From DATBGS01 sp036557885 (GTDB lineage Bacteria; Chloroflexota; Ktedonobacteria; Ktedonobacterales; DATBGS01), in assembly GCA_036557885.1 (NCBI GenBank), contig DATBGS010000090.1, forward strand, positions 62,001-126,000: a stretch of DNA of 64,000 nucleotides. Reading direction: 5' to 3'. The notes below the pieces were generated by a model, which saw only the letters and a program-made list of their open reading frames with translations, searched no databases and was not told where the DNA came from. Each line of letters opens with the position of its first letter. Positions within the stretch are counted from its first letter, which is position 1. Below are positions 15,307 through 24,037 of this stretch, in pieces. The translations under genes were made by a program, and so were the position numbers.

Positions 15307-17400
15307 TTATGCCCCTGTGCCCTCCAGTTCTTTTTGCCAGAGCAGTGCGACGACGCGCGCAATGCCTTCTTTGAGGTGTCGGCGGTAGGTGCTGAAGGGC
15401 ACGTCCAGCAATTCCGACGCCTGCTCTTGTGTTGGCGCTGGCTGGATGAAGGTGTGGTAGAGCGCGCGGTAGAGCTTGGCTTCGCGGGGGGCTGACTGAA
15501 GGGCCTGGGTGACTTCTTTTAACAATGCCTGGAGCGCGTTGGCGCGCTCTGTGGTGCTGGCGTTGATTCCTGCGCGCTCCGTGACCATGCGAGAGCGCAG
15601 GAGCGGGCTATCCCGCAGCGCTTCAGCGCGTGAGTAGTTGCGCAGGGCTTGATGCACTGCGGCTTCAAATTCGGGCTGGCTCAAGACGATCAGCGGCGGC
15701 GCTGCTTGCGGCGGGGAGGCTGGCTGGGGCACCAACGCGGTTTCGCGCTCAGCGAGCAGGGCAAGCCAGGCCGCCGGCGGGACGGCCCGCCAGTCATGGC
15801 CGTAGACGCCGTAGGAGCGGCCAGCAATCGCAAAATCGGCGGCGGGTATCCGCGCCAGGTCGCCATAGGCAAAGCCGATGAACCAGAACTCAGGGTCGGA
15901 GCAGGGGAAGAAGGAAAAGGCCAGGCCAGGAGTGGTGAGATAATGGCGCAGGCCGTGTACAAAGAGGAGGCTTTGCACCGGCGAAACTTGCTGATAGGTG
16001 TCGCGGGCCATCCAGAAGCGGAAGAGGGTGGCGACTTCTCCAGACCGCAAGGGGGCCTGGGTTTGCAGGTAGCGCCAGGCAGCTTGCGCGCCAGGGTCGG
16101 GTTCCCGATCTTCTGGGCTGGTCTGGTGCAGGGCCAGAAGCAGCATAAAGCCTGCCGGAGTGTGTTCTGCATCGCGGATGACGAGCACTCCCTGGGGCTG
16201 ACGCGCAAACCAGTGCGTGGCGATCTGCGCGGCTTCTTGGCCTTCGTGTTTCTCGACCATCTCGATGAGCAGCGGCCAATCGCTGTCGTGGGGGGTATCA
16301 GCCAGTAATCCGCCTTCCTGCCACTCAAAGTAAGGCCGCAGGATGAGGTTATCCCGGTGGAGATAGATGTAGTCAATAAGAATGGACTGCTGCTCTGCTC
16401 CGCGCGTTTGCTGGAGTCGGGTGCTGTAATAGGTGCGGGCGCGCTGGTGGAGTTCGGCATACCAGTCCGGGTTTCGCCAGCGGAGGTCTGTTGCCAGCGC
16501 TTCGCGCGCCAGGTCGTGCGGAAATACGCCTTTGGCGCCGGCTTCAATGCAAGAAAGGCCGCGCAGCCATTCAAAGACTTCGTGGGCGTCGGGCATGCCG
16601 AGCATTTCTGCAAGCAATCCCTCGGTCATCAGTCGGACGAGTGAGCACGCTTCCAGCGCTGCGCGGTGGGCCGGGCCGGGGACTTTTTGGACGAGTTGTT
16701 CCAACAGGGTTTTGACGACATCGAGCGCTTCTTCTGGTTTGAAGGTCGCGTCGCGCCGTTGGGCCAGCAGATCAGCGACCAGCGAGAGGGCCAGCGGGTG
16801 CCCATGTGTAAAGCTGAGAATGTTCTGGTGCTGTTCTGCTGGGACTTCTCGTTTTGCGAGGTACGTGCGGCTTTCGCCTGGTTTGAGGTTGCGCAGGGGG
16901 AGGCTGGAAATCACTGTCTGCCAGCCAGGGTCGGTGCGCCAGACCAATGAGGGAGGCTGGCGTCCGGACAGGACGATGAGGGTGTCGTCCGGGAGTTGGG
17001 GCAGGAAGGTCTGGCAGAGCCAATCCTCCAGAGGTGTCAGCGCTTCATAGGTATCAATCAAGATGACCTGCCGCCCTGCATGGCTCCCCAGCGCGTGGAG
17101 TGGTGAGACGCCTGGCTCAAGATTCATATTTTGCCAGAGGGCATTGATGAATGAGTCGGGGGAGGGATCAATATAGCGGGCATCGAGGAAGACGATGGGA
17201 AGTTGGGAGTGCTGACACATTGCGGCAAATTCACGTATGAGGGTGGATTTGCCTATGCCGCCAGGTCCAAACACGTGCAAGACATGAAAGGGGAGTTCGG
17301 GGACTGTGATGGCCGATTGAAACAGGGATCGCTCGCTTTCGCGCCCAACGAATCGGCGTTGACGAGCCGCGCTGAGACGATCTGCCAGGCGGGATGACAT
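15307..17400 (-). CDS. STAND-type AAA ATPase with C-terminal helix-turn-helix
   Basis: 697 residues. Residues 16-24 (RFVGRESER) and the P-loop GPGGIGKST at 45-53 open an ATPase module with Walker B VILIDTYEA at ~112-120 and LSGRQPP as sensor-like loop. A winged-helix-like region (~250-310) follows. The middle part (GVLVIRDAEHTPAGFMLLLAL, ~395-415) looks GNAT-like, by pattern only. The C-terminal ~45 residues (TQEQASELLDVPFSTYRRHLKEG) form a sigma-4/HTH-like unit. This order suggests a signal-responsive ATPase that binds DNA. Ligand unknown. Confidence 0.78.
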   Translation of the reverse strand: MSSRLADRLSAARQRRFVGRESERSLFQSAITVPELPFHVLHVFGPGGIGKSTLIREFAAMCQHSQLPIVFLDARYIDPSPDSFINALWQNMNLEPGVSPLHALGSHAGRQVILIDTYEALTPLEDWLCQTFLPQLPDDTLIVLSGRQPPSLVWRTDPGWQTVISSLPLRNLKPGESRTYLAKREVPAEQHQNILSFTHGHPLALSLVADLLAQRRDATFKPEEALDVVKTLLEQLVQKVPGPAHRAALEACSLVRLMTEGLLAEMLGMPDAHEVFEWLRGLSCIEAGAKGVFPHDLAREALATDLRWRNPDWYAELHQRARTYYSTRLQQTRGAEQQSILIDYIYLHRDNLILRPYFEWQEGGLLADTPHDSDWPLLIEMVEKHEGQEAAQIATHWFARQPQGVLVIRDAEHTPAGFMLLLALHQTSPEDREPDPGAQAAWRYLQTQAPLRSGEVATLFRFWMARDTYQQVSPVQSLLFVHGLRHYLTTPGLAFSFFPCSDPEFWFIGFAYGDLARIPAADFAIAGRSYGVYGHDWRAVPPAAWLALLAERETALVPQPASPPQAAPPLIVLSQPEFEAAVHQALRNYSRAEALRDSPLLRSRMVTERAGINASTTERANALQALLKEVTQALQSAPREAKLYRALYHTFIQPAPTQEQASELLDVPFSTYRRHLKEGIARVVALLWQKELEGTGA

Positions 17401-17558
17401 AGACCACCTCCAACAACCTACACAGCAGCCGAACCTTTACGGAAGGTCTGAGTTCAAGCTCTGCTGCTCACACACCACATTTGGGCTATCATAGCGTACT
17501 CTGATGGGTTACGCAAGAGTTGTGCCTGGGTGGTTACTTTCTTCCTTTGTTGGGAAAC

Positions 17559-17587
17559 TTGACAAGGACGCCCAAATATGGTACCCT
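17559..17587 (+). promoter_or_regulatory. Promoter of tRNA-Val
   Basis: TTGACA at 17559-17564 and TACCCT at 17582-17587 are 17 bp apart, placing the start near 17594, about 16 bp before the mature tRNA. Confidence 0.7.
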
Positions 17588-17609
17588 TGTATAGCAGCAG
17601 GAACGATGC

Positions 17610-17682
17610 GGGTGGTTAGCTCAGTTGGGAGAGCGCTTCGTTCACACCGAAGAGGTCATTGGTTCGAGTCCAATACCACCCA
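17610..17682 (+). tRNA. tRNA-Val (anticodon CAC)
   Basis: 73 nt. Acceptor arms GGGTGGT (17610-17616) and ACCACCC (17675-17681) pair perfectly with discriminator A. The anticodon stem CTTCG/CGAAG holds loop TTCACAC, giving CAC for codon GTG. The T arm ATTGG/CCAAT holds TTCGAGT. The CCA end is not encoded. Confidence 0.96.
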
Positions 17683-17693
17683 CCCAAAGACTT

Positions 17694-17722
17694 CACCCAC
17701 CAACTGGTGGGTGTTCTTTTTT
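17694..17722 (+). terminator. Intrinsic terminator after tRNA-Val
   Basis: 8-bp stem CACCCACC/GGTGGGTG with AACT loop, followed by TTCTTTTTT. Confidence 0.92.
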
Positions 17723-17750
17723 CATAGCATGTGAGGAGATGGCTTGCTAG

Positions 17751-18632
17751 ATGCCTGAGCTTCCTGAAGTTGAATATGTGGCCCGCCAACTCCGCCAGAC
17801 GCTGATTGGGCGGACGATTACCGCTGTGCAGGTGAACTGGGCGCGCACGATTGGGCATCCAGATGTGGAGACATTTTGTACACAGCTTGTTGACGCGCAA
17901 GTGAGCAGGATAGACCGCCGCGCCAAGTTGTTGTTAGTTTTTTTGAGCGGTGGGCAGGCGCTGGTGGTGCATCGGCGCATGACCGGCAATATTCTTCTTT
18001 TTCCCGCTGCGCCAGAGGGGGCGAACTGGTCTGAGCTTCCTGACCCGTATTGTCGCGTGGCTTTTTTGCTGGATGATGGCCGCCGGGTGGTTTTCAGTGA
18101 TCCCCGGAAGTTTGGGCGGATTTCGCTGTACACGGCGGATGAGTTGAGGGCTGCTCTTGGTGGGTTTGGTCTGGAACCATTGGGCGAGGAGTTCACTGCT
18201 GAGGCGCTGTCGCGCTTGCTCAAGAAGCATGCGCGCCAGATCAAGCCGTTTCTGCTGGATCAGACGGCGATTGCGGGAATAGGGAATATCTATGCCGATG
18301 AGTCGCTGTTTCGCGCTGGCATCCATCCGCAGCGCCTGACGGATACGCTGACCAGCGAGGAGGTGGGCCGCTTGCACGAGGCTATTCGCGTGGTGCTTGA
18401 GCGAGGCATTGCGCACGGCGGGACGACGTTTGGCCGCCATCAGGATATTTGGGGTGAGGCGGGCTGGAACCGTGAGCACCTGTTAGTTTATCAACATGAG
18501 GACACGCCCTGTTCGCGCTGTGGGACGACTATCGTGCGCATCGTGGTGGCCCAGCGCGGGACACATTTCTGCCCCCAGTGCCAACCGCTTGCTGTTTTGG
18601 CAAGCCAGCATGTGGGGCAGGCTCCTTCGTAG
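17751..18632 (+). CDS. mutM: Formamidopyrimidine-DNA glycosylase
   Basis: 293 residues. MPELPEVE gives the catalytic N-terminal Pro2 and Glu3; Lys59 (RRAKLLL) matches the conserved lysine. VFSDPRKFGRI and the helix-two-turn-helix region IAGIGNIYADESLFRAGIHP are present, and the zinc finger is CSRC followed by CPQC at the C-terminus. The enzyme removes 8-oxoguanine and Fapy lesions and cleaves the abasic site. It is about 20 residues longer than average. Confidence 0.95.
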   Translation: MPELPEVEYVARQLRQTLIGRTITAVQVNWARTIGHPDVETFCTQLVDAQVSRIDRRAKLLLVFLSGGQALVVHRRMTGNILLFPAAPEGANWSELPDPYCRVAFLLDDGRRVVFSDPRKFGRISLYTADELRAALGGFGLEPLGEEFTAEALSRLLKKHARQIKPFLLDQTAIAGIGNIYADESLFRAGIHPQRLTDTLTSEEVGRLHEAIRVVLERGIAHGGTTFGRHQDIWGEAGWNREHLLVYQHEDTPCSRCGTTIVRIVVAQRGTHFCPQCQPLAVLASQHVGQAPS

Positions 18633-18647
18633 CAAACCCGCCCGGCG

Positions 18648-18692
18648 CACACCTGTTTGGCAGGCCAGTCAGCCAAAAGCCAAACGGGTGTG
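18648..18692. terminator. Inverted repeat between convergent mutM and lipoprotein genes
   Basis: Arms 18648-18661 and 18679-18692, 14 bp with one G-T pair, separated by 17 bp. No T-run is present on either side; a bidirectional end signal is possible by position. Confidence 0.45.
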
Positions 18693-18708
18693 CTCTCTGG
18701 AGAGAAAA

Positions 18709-19230
18709 CTAACCACCGCCGCCAACAGTGGGCGATGCCATTGGGGTGGGTGCTATAGGCGTGAAAAACGCCGGTTTGTCTTGTGGAGGTGAGTAGTTCT
18801 GGCCGTTGAAGTTGACGGTTATAGCAACTATGACTGGCTTTTGCGGCGCCAGGCTGGTAAAGGTGATGGGAAAGGCAGCCCATCCGTCATCAGCGGTTTG
18901 CTTGGTTCCTACCTGGCTATTTAACTGGGAGATTCCTGCGCCACCGTCATAATAAAAATTGATACTGACGGATGCGCCACCCTGTGGTTTGCCGTTGATA
19001 TGGAAAATCACGTAGATGGTGAGGCTGTCATTGACGTTGGGGGTTTCGTTGCTGGCAAAGGCGCCGATGGTGTAAGGATACGCCGTTGGCGATGGGGTCA
19101 GGTTTTGAATGGGGTGCAGCGCGATGGTTGGGTTCCCATTGCCAGGGTCATTCACCAGGGAAGCAGAGCAGGCGGCAAGCGCCACTAGTGCCAGTACCGT
19201 TATACCAAGGAAGTGTAAACGCTGTCGCAT
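18709..19230 (-). CDS. Secreted lipoprotein with Ig-like beta domain
   Basis: 173 residues. MRQRLHFLGITVLALVALAAC is a lipoprotein signal ending in the lipobox LAAC, so the mature protein is anchored outside the membrane by Cys21. A Pro/Thr stalk (PTIALHPIQNLTPSPTAYP) leads to a domain with beta strands, including LTIYVIFHINGKPQGGASVSI and the GWAAFPITF turn, of Ig-like or CBM-like type. A Pro/Thr/Gly tail ends it. ATG at 19230 was chosen; the longer upstream frame lacks a signal at its start. Ligand unknown. Confidence 0.76.
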   Translation of the reverse strand: MRQRLHFLGITVLALVALAACSASLVNDPGNGNPTIALHPIQNLTPSPTAYPYTIGAFASNETPNVNDSLTIYVIFHINGKPQGGASVSINFYYDGGAGISQLNSQVGTKQTADDGWAAFPITFTSLAPQKPVIVAITVNFNGQNYSPPQDKPAFFTPIAPTPMASPTVGGGG

Positions 19231-19734
19231 TACCTTTCTCCGGCAATCTATCTTTTCGCGGAGGAACGGCGGATTTTGGGGGTGGTACGAGGCGCCGCCC
19301 TCTCCTTTCCGTGCTCCAACAGAATGCTTGGCCCATTTCCTGCAATGCTGGCATGTAGATGGACCGACCTTATTATACGCAAGAGGAGACAGCAGATTGC
19401 TGGTGTTTCCTTCACTCTCAGATGAGCACGGAGCAGGTGTTATCTGGACTGTGGTCATGAGTACAGGCGGGCCGGGATAGTCCTTTGGTACTATCCTCTG
19501 GCGTTGACCTGGAGGGTTGTTACTCTTGATTTGCAGGAATGTAGCGTGGCGAGGAAATGCGCGAAGCACGTGTGGTGCTGGCTGGATGCTATTTCGGTGT
19601 AAGTACGCTTCCGATATGCTTTCCCAAAGGTTGGGTTCCATCCTGCTTGCTTATTTGCAAAAGATGTGGTACACTACGGTTGTTTGCATGGGGATGTTCC
19701 CGTGCGATGTTTCGGTTCCAGGGGATCAGGCGAG
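19231..19734. other. Intergenic region between lipoprotein gene and larB
   Basis: About 500 bp with two outward promoter candidates: ATTATA at 19372-19377 (TATAAT on the minus strand, facing the lipoprotein gene, without a good -35) and a -35/-10 pair facing larB. A 7-bp inverted repeat GGATAGT/ACTATCC spans 19475-19496. No convincing gene was seen. Confidence 0.5.
19647..19675 (+). promoter_or_regulatory. Possible promoter of larB
   Basis: TTGCTT at 19647-19652 and TACACT at 19670-19675, spacing 17 bp. Start near 19682 would leave a leader of about 50 bases. Confidence 0.5.
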
Positions 19735-20595
19735 ATGAGCAAACGAGCTGAACATGATGAAGGTGGCAATGAGCGTCATCCAGTGAACGATGAGTTGGGG
19801 CTGGTTTCACAACTCCTGGTTCAGGGTGATCTTCAAGCTTCTGAGGTCATGACGCTGCGTTCTGGTCCTTCGTCGGGTTCTCATTCGGGGCCATTGGATG
19901 AGGCACATTTGGATGTTGGCCGAGAGCACCGCAGGGGTATTCCTGAGGTGATTCTGGCCGAGAACAAGACTGATGCTCAGGTACTTTCCATTGCCCGCGC
20001 TTTTGTACGCAGGAATGGGCGGGCGCTTATCAGCAGGATGAGGCCCGCTCTGTTTGAGCGTGTACGGGAGGAGTTTGCGGAGTGTGAGGTGCTCCTGCGG
20101 GAAGCAGCAAGGGCTGCGGCGATCTATCAGCATGGCTTTGTCCCTCAACCGACGGGGGGCCGGGTTGGGTTGATCAGCGCGGGAACTTCTGACATTCCTG
20201 TTGCTGAGGAAGCTCGCCTGGTTGCCGAAGCGATGGGTTGCCGGGTGGAAGTGATTTATGATGTGGGTGTGGCGGGCTTGCACCGGCTGCTTAGTCCACT
20301 CCAATCCCTGCTCAAGGATGGAGTAGATGTGATTATTGTGGCGGCAGGAATGGATGGTGCGTTGCCATCAGTCGTTTCAGGCTTGGTTGACGTTCCGGTG
20401 ATCGGTTTGCCTACGTCGGTTGGGTATGGTCTTGGAGGGAAAGGCATTGGCGCCTTGATCTCCATGCTGCAAACCTGTGCCCCAGGTCTGACAGTTGTGA
20501 ATATTGACAATGGCGTTGGCGCAGGCGCTACGGCTGCTCTGATTGCCAACAAGGTTGCACAGGCGCGACAGTCAAGCGCACAGGCACGTGGTTGA
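19735..20595 (+). CDS. larB: LarB-like pyridinium-3,5-biscarboxylate mononucleotide synthase
   Basis: 286 residues. LarB carboxylates nicotinic acid adenine dinucleotide in the synthesis of the nickel-pincer cofactor and has the PurE-like carboxylase fold. GRVGLISAGTSDIPVAEEA, the AGMDGALPSVVSGLVDVPVIGLPTSVGYG region and the NIDNGVGAGATAA C-terminal motif are diagnostic. The N-terminal ~65 residues are longer and more polar than usual for LarB. ATG at 19735 was chosen; upstream GTG at 19666 has no ribosome site. larC and larE are not in this window. Confidence 0.86.
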   Translation: MSKRAEHDEGGNERHPVNDELGLVSQLLVQGDLQASEVMTLRSGPSSGSHSGPLDEAHLDVGREHRRGIPEVILAENKTDAQVLSIARAFVRRNGRALISRMRPALFERVREEFAECEVLLREAARAAAIYQHGFVPQPTGGRVGLISAGTSDIPVAEEARLVAEAMGCRVEVIYDVGVAGLHRLLSPLQSLLKDGVDVIIVAAGMDGALPSVVSGLVDVPVIGLPTSVGYGLGGKGIGALISMLQTCAPGLTVVNIDNGVGAGATAALIANKVAQARQSSAQARG

Positions 20596-20832
20596 TGCCT
20601 GCTCATTTGGGATATGATGAGTATGACCATGTGCGTCCGGCCTCCCAGAGGGTAAGTTGGGGAAAACCAGTTCGTTCTCAGCTAGAGCAGAGCGGCTGGT
20701 ACGGTTCTTGCAGCTTGCTCTCTCGTGCAGGATAACCTGGTGGGAGAAAACTCGTTGAACTGTTCCCAGGCGACTGAAGGCTCAGGGAACATCTAGTGCA
20801 CATGAGCTTAGTTTAGAGAGGTGAAGAGACAC

Positions 20833-21108
20833 ATGCCAAATAGTAAGCGGGGACCAGAACCCGGTTCCCAAAAAGCAAAACACGGCGGCCAGGCAGTACG
20901 CGAGAAATACGGCCCAGAGTTCTATTCCCGCATCGGGAAAAAGGGCGGAGAGGCTGTGAAGGAAAAACGCGGTCCTGCTTTTTATGCTGAGATCGGTAAA
21001 AAAGGCGGCGAGTCCACCAAGCGCCAACAGGGACCGGAGTTCTACTCCCGTATTGGCAAAAAGGGCGGGGAGCGTGGTCGCGCTGCTCCAAAGCAGTCGC
21101 AGCAGTAA
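20833..21108 (+). CDS. KGG-repeat stress protein
   Basis: 91 residues, basic and Gly/Lys-rich, built from three near-identical repeats each ending KKGGE, in the order GPEFYSRIGKKGG, GPAFYAEIGKKGG, GPEFYSRIGKKGG. This is the KGG domain of YciG/general-stress and plant Em-like proteins, thought to be intrinsically disordered and induced by stress. GAGGTG at 20818-20823 suits the ATG at 20833 better than the GTG at 20821. An intrinsic terminator follows. Confidence 0.86.
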   Translation: MPNSKRGPEPGSQKAKHGGQAVREKYGPEFYSRIGKKGGEAVKEKRGPAFYAEIGKKGGESTKRQQGPEFYSRIGKKGGERGRAAPKQSQQ

Positions 21109-21139
21109 CCTGCCTGTTTGATTTGCTGATGTTTCAGGG

Positions 21140-21190
21140 CTGGGCGGCGGAGCGAAAACTAACAAATCGCTCTGCCGCCCAGTTTTTTTT
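21140..21190 (+). terminator. Intrinsic terminator of the KGG gene
   Basis: 16-bp stem (21140-21155 with 21167-21182, one G-T pair), 11-nt loop, followed by eight T at 21183-21190. Confidence 0.94.
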
Positions 21191-21226
21191 GCATGGATAG
21201 GCGCTTTTGGAGGTAAAAATGGGATT

Positions 21227-21266
21227 AAAAAAAGAAAGCATCGGTGCGGCGTATACCACCCGATGC
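21227..21266 (-). terminator. Intrinsic terminator downstream of tRNA-Arg
   Basis: On the minus strand, stem GCATCGG/CCGATGC (21260-21266 with 21238-21244) is followed by TTTC and a run of seven T (21227-21233 on plus). It lies 17 bp after the tRNA-Arg 3' end. Confidence 0.8.
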
Positions 21267-21282
21267 AAGCAAGGATGTGAGG

Positions 21283-21356
21283 CGCTCCCGGAGGGATTCG
21301 AACCCCCGACACCTGGTTCCGAAGACCAGTGCTCTGATCCCCTGAGCTACGGGAGC
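21283..21356 (-). tRNA. tRNA-Arg (anticodon TCG)
   Basis: 74 nt on the minus strand. Acceptor arms GCTCCCG and CGGGAGC pair fully, discriminator G. The anticodon loop CTTCGGA between CTGGT and ACCAG gives TCG, reading CGA. The T loop is TTCGAAT. CCA is not encoded. Confidence 0.95.
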
Positions 21357-21493
21357 GTGAAGTTGAGGACAAACGCGCTGGTTTGAGCAGCCTCCTGTTC
21401 GCTCTTAAGCGTATCACCTGATTTGCCTGGCGTCAAGTCTCCTGCGAGACAGGAAGCCCAGAAAGACAGGTGGGTGCAGGAAAGGCCCGCGCG

Positions 21494-22183
21494 TTAATGG
21501 TGGGCCTCGTGCCAGGCTGCCCAGCCAATCAGGGGCACAAAAACACACGCCCCCAGGTGATGGCGTTCAATTCTTGGGCGCTTTTTTATCAACAGCGTTA
21601 ACTCTTGCTGCTGCGGATTTCCGATAGGGATGACCATTCTTCCCCCCTCTCGTAATTGCTCCAGGAGGGGGGGAGGGACTTCAGGCGCGGCAGCGGCGAC
21701 AAGGATGGCGTCATACGGCGCGGAGGGCGGCCAGCCCAGCGTTCCATCCCCCGTATGCACTTCAACAGTGGTATACCCCAGGCTTTTGAGGCGCCTGGAG
21801 GCGTGCTCTGCCAGCAGCGGCCAGCGTTCAACAGAGACGACCGAGCGCGCGCAGCGTGCCAGAACTGCTGCCTGATAGCCTGAGCCAGTGCCGATTTCGA
21901 GCACGTGTTCGCTGCCGTTGAGGGCCAGCGCCTGGGTCATCACTGCGACCATGAGCGGTTGGGAGATGGTCTGCCCTTGTTCGATGGGCAGGGCGATATT
22001 TTCAAACGCATGCGCGCGTAGTTCGGGGATAACGAATTGGGCGCGAGGAACGTCGCGGATGGCCTGGAGCACCCGCTGATCATGCACTCCTTCCTGGCGC
22101 AGGGTTGCCAGTAATGTTTCAACGGGCGCGCTCGGTTCGTTAGAAGGCTCTGAAGGATGAAGGTGATCTTGATGGGGAACCAT
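21494..22183 (-). CDS. pcm: Protein-L-isoaspartate O-methyltransferase
   Basis: 229 residues. It transfers a methyl group from SAM to damaged isoaspartyl residues for repair. The pcm signature VPRAQFVIPELRAHAFENIALPIEQGQTISQPLMVAVMTQAL is read in order, followed by SAM motif I VLEIGTGSGYQAAVLA and motif II region GDGTLGWPPSAPYDAILVAAA. About 20 extra residues, polar and His-rich, precede the core. An ATG at 22183 is used. Confidence 0.93.
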   Translation of the reverse strand: MVPHQDHLHPSEPSNEPSAPVETLLATLRQEGVHDQRVLQAIRDVPRAQFVIPELRAHAFENIALPIEQGQTISQPLMVAVMTQALALNGSEHVLEIGTGSGYQAAVLARCARSVVSVERWPLLAEHASRRLKSLGYTTVEVHTGDGTLGWPPSAPYDAILVAAAAPEVPPPLLEQLREGGRMVIPIGNPQQQELTLLIKKRPRIERHHLGACVFVPLIGWAAWHEAHH

Positions 22184-22384
22184 GATGACGCGCTCCTTCT
22201 GGCATCTGCTGCGCCAACCAGCAAGAGAAGTGGGATTTTTGCCGGGCTGTTTGCTGCTTTTTCCTCTGGCGTGATAGAGTGGTGGCTGTTGTGTTTTTGG
22301 GTATCATCCTCAGTGTAGAACGTGCTATGAGTGGCGTCAAGCGAGGTTGCGGCGGAAGTTCTCTTGCAAACAAAGGGGTATGCG

Positions 22385-23101
22385 TTGGATCAAAGCTCTT
22401 TCAGTGAGGCGAAGCATCAGGGGCATGAAGCGCGGGGTGCTCTTCAGGCAATTATTTGGGATATGGATGGGGTGATTGTAGATAGCAGCGATGAGCACCG
22501 CCGCTCCTGGCAGCAGCTTGCTGCCGAGGAGCGGGTGCCGTTTACCGATGCGGATTTCTGGTCAACGTTTGGCTGGAGCAACGCGGCGATTATTCCCCGG
22601 TTTTGGGGGGCCGAGCTTTCGCGCGAACAGATTGATGCGCTGGCGAACCGCAAGGAAATCCACTTCCGGGCACTGCTGCGCGAGCGGATTGCGGCGCTGC
22701 CGGGCGCGCTGGAGTTGCTGCAAGCTGCGCATGAAGCGGGCTTGAAGCAAAGCCTGGCCTCTTCTGCGCCGCAGGAGAACATTGGCCTGGTTAGCGATTT
22801 GCTGGGTCTGCATCGCTGGCTTGATGCGGTGGTTTCTGGTGATCGGCTGCCGCGCGGCAAGCCAGCCCCAGATATATTTTTGCTTGCTGCTGAGAAACTA
22901 CGTGTGGCACCCAGACAGTGCGTAGTAATTGAAGATGCCCCTGCGGGAGTGACGGCGGCCAAGGCAGCCGGAATGCGCTGCCTGGCCGTGACGACCAGCC
23001 ACCAGGCGCCCGCGCTCTCTGCCGCTGATCGTATTGTAGCTTCGCTGAACGAGGTGCAGCTTGCTGATCTGCAAGAACTGATGTACTCTAGTGAGCGCTA
23101 A
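22385..23101 (+). CDS. HAD-superfamily hydrolase, beta-phosphoglucomutase/phosphatase-like
   Basis: About 238 residues. HAD motif I is IIWDMDGVIVDS, with two Asp; SLASSAPQENI supplies motif II Ser, GKPAPDIFL the motif III Lys, and VVIEDAPAGVTAAKAAGM motif IV. The helical cap lies between motif I and II, as in subfamily IA phosphatases and phosphomutases. TTG at 22385 has AAAGGGG 6 bp upstream; GTG at 22331 is an alternative giving 256 residues, so the start is unsure. Confidence 0.86.
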   Translation: MDQSSFSEAKHQGHEARGALQAIIWDMDGVIVDSSDEHRRSWQQLAAEERVPFTDADFWSTFGWSNAAIIPRFWGAELSREQIDALANRKEIHFRALLRERIAALPGALELLQAAHEAGLKQSLASSAPQENIGLVSDLLGLHRWLDAVVSGDRLPRGKPAPDIFLLAAEKLRVAPRQCVVIEDAPAGVTAAKAAGMRCLAVTTSHQAPALSAADRIVASLNEVQLADLQELMYSSER

Positions 23102-23149
23102 CTGGTTTCTTTTTCGCTCAGGATAGTTTGCCTGGTGGTCAGCGTCCTT

Positions 23150-23199
23150 GGGGACATCTAAGGGGACATCCAGGCTGAGCACGCGCTCTGTGCTATACT
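23150..23199 (+). promoter_or_regulatory. Extended -10 promoter with upstream direct repeat, XRE gene
   Basis: TGCTATACT at 23191-23199 is an extended -10. Instead of a -35, two copies of GGGGACATC lie at 23150-23158 and 23162-23170, 12 bp apart. This looks like an activator or autoregulator site. Confidence 0.55.
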
Positions 23200-23269
23200 G
23201 TCTTTGCTACGAGAGGGATTTCTTCAAGCGCCTGCTTCATCCAGCAGGCTGTATAGGGAGCAATCCGTC

Positions 23270-24037
23270 ATGCCTCAGTCTCACCCATCCGATCAAGATG
23301 CCTCACCAGCAGCTAATTCCTGGGCGACCAGGTGGGGGCTGCTGCTGCGCATGGCGCGGCAGGTGGAGGGGCTGAGCCTGAGCGATCTGGCCGCGCGTTC
23401 GGGGCTTTCTAAAGGGTATCTTTCTAAACTGGAATCAGCGCATCATTCGGCGGCCAATCCGTCGAGGGCGACGCTGGCGGCGCTGGCCCGCGCATTGCCA
23501 TCCACTCTTCCCTTGATTCAGCATCTGGCGCCAGATGAAGGTTTGCCAACTGCGCGAAGCCTAGTTGCAGGTCAGTGGAGTACCGCTGCGCGGCCAGCCG
23601 AGGAACTCCCTCACCTGCCTGCTTTTGAGGAAAGCGCAGGGATGGGTTCGCCGATAGAGGCAAGTGGCGATAGCCTGGCAGGGAGTTGGACGGAATGGGA
23701 GCTACTGCTGGCGCTGGTTGTTTTAGAAGGGGCAGGTTTTGGCCCACCAACGCAGGCGATTCTTGAGAGGGCCTGCAAAGTTGAGGCTCCGCTAACGCCA
23801 CTCTTGGAAGGGCTTGAACAACGGAGTGCGCTCAGGAAGGTTCCGCCCACACAGGTTGGAGGGGCTGTTCGCTATACCACTGAGGGCACCCGATTAGATT
23901 CCAGTGCTGTCCAGGGGCCAGCGCATTTGTTTATGCAAGCGGCGATGAATTTACTCTTAGGAGTGGGAATACACAAAGATGACCGAGCAACGCCTTCCCC
24001 AGGAAGAAGTCCCAACAGCGAACATTCGGTTCGGTGA
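23270..24037 (+). CDS. XRE-family DNA-binding regulator
   Basis: 255 residues. An N-terminal HTH_XRE domain occupies ~22-75: LLLRMARQVEGLSLSDLAARSGLSKGYLSKLES, with the recognition helix GLSKGYLSKLE. A Pro/Ser-rich linker follows, and the C-terminal ~100 residues (WELLLALVVLEGAGFGPPTQAILERA and GLEQRSALRKVPP) look like a winged helix of a PadR/MarR-like kind. The ATG at 23270 follows GGGAG. The end overlaps agmatinase by 59 bp in another frame, so agmatinase expression is likely tied to this gene. Confidence 0.8.
   Translation: MPQSHPSDQDASPAANSWATRWGLLLRMARQVEGLSLSDLAARSGLSKGYLSKLESAHHSAANPSRATLAALARALPSTLPLIQHLAPDEGLPTARSLVAGQWSTAARPAEELPHLPAFEESAGMGSPIEASGDSLAGSWTEWELLLALVVLEGAGFGPPTQAILERACKVEAPLTPLLEGLEQRSALRKVPPTQVGGAVRYTTEGTRLDSSAVQGPAHLFMQAAMNLLLGVGIHKDDRATPSPGRSPNSEHSVR

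Noticed and set aside
17504..17734. 76-codon frame over the tRNA-Val
   Set aside because: It runs through the tRNA gene and its terminator.
19231..19641. N-terminal extension of the lipoprotein gene
   Set aside because: The signal peptide starts at 19230; the extension crosses a promoter-like region and would hide the lipobox.
20833..21108. Repeated DNA in the KGG gene as a possible CRISPR-like array
   Set aside because: Repeats are in frame, unequal and encode the KGG domain.
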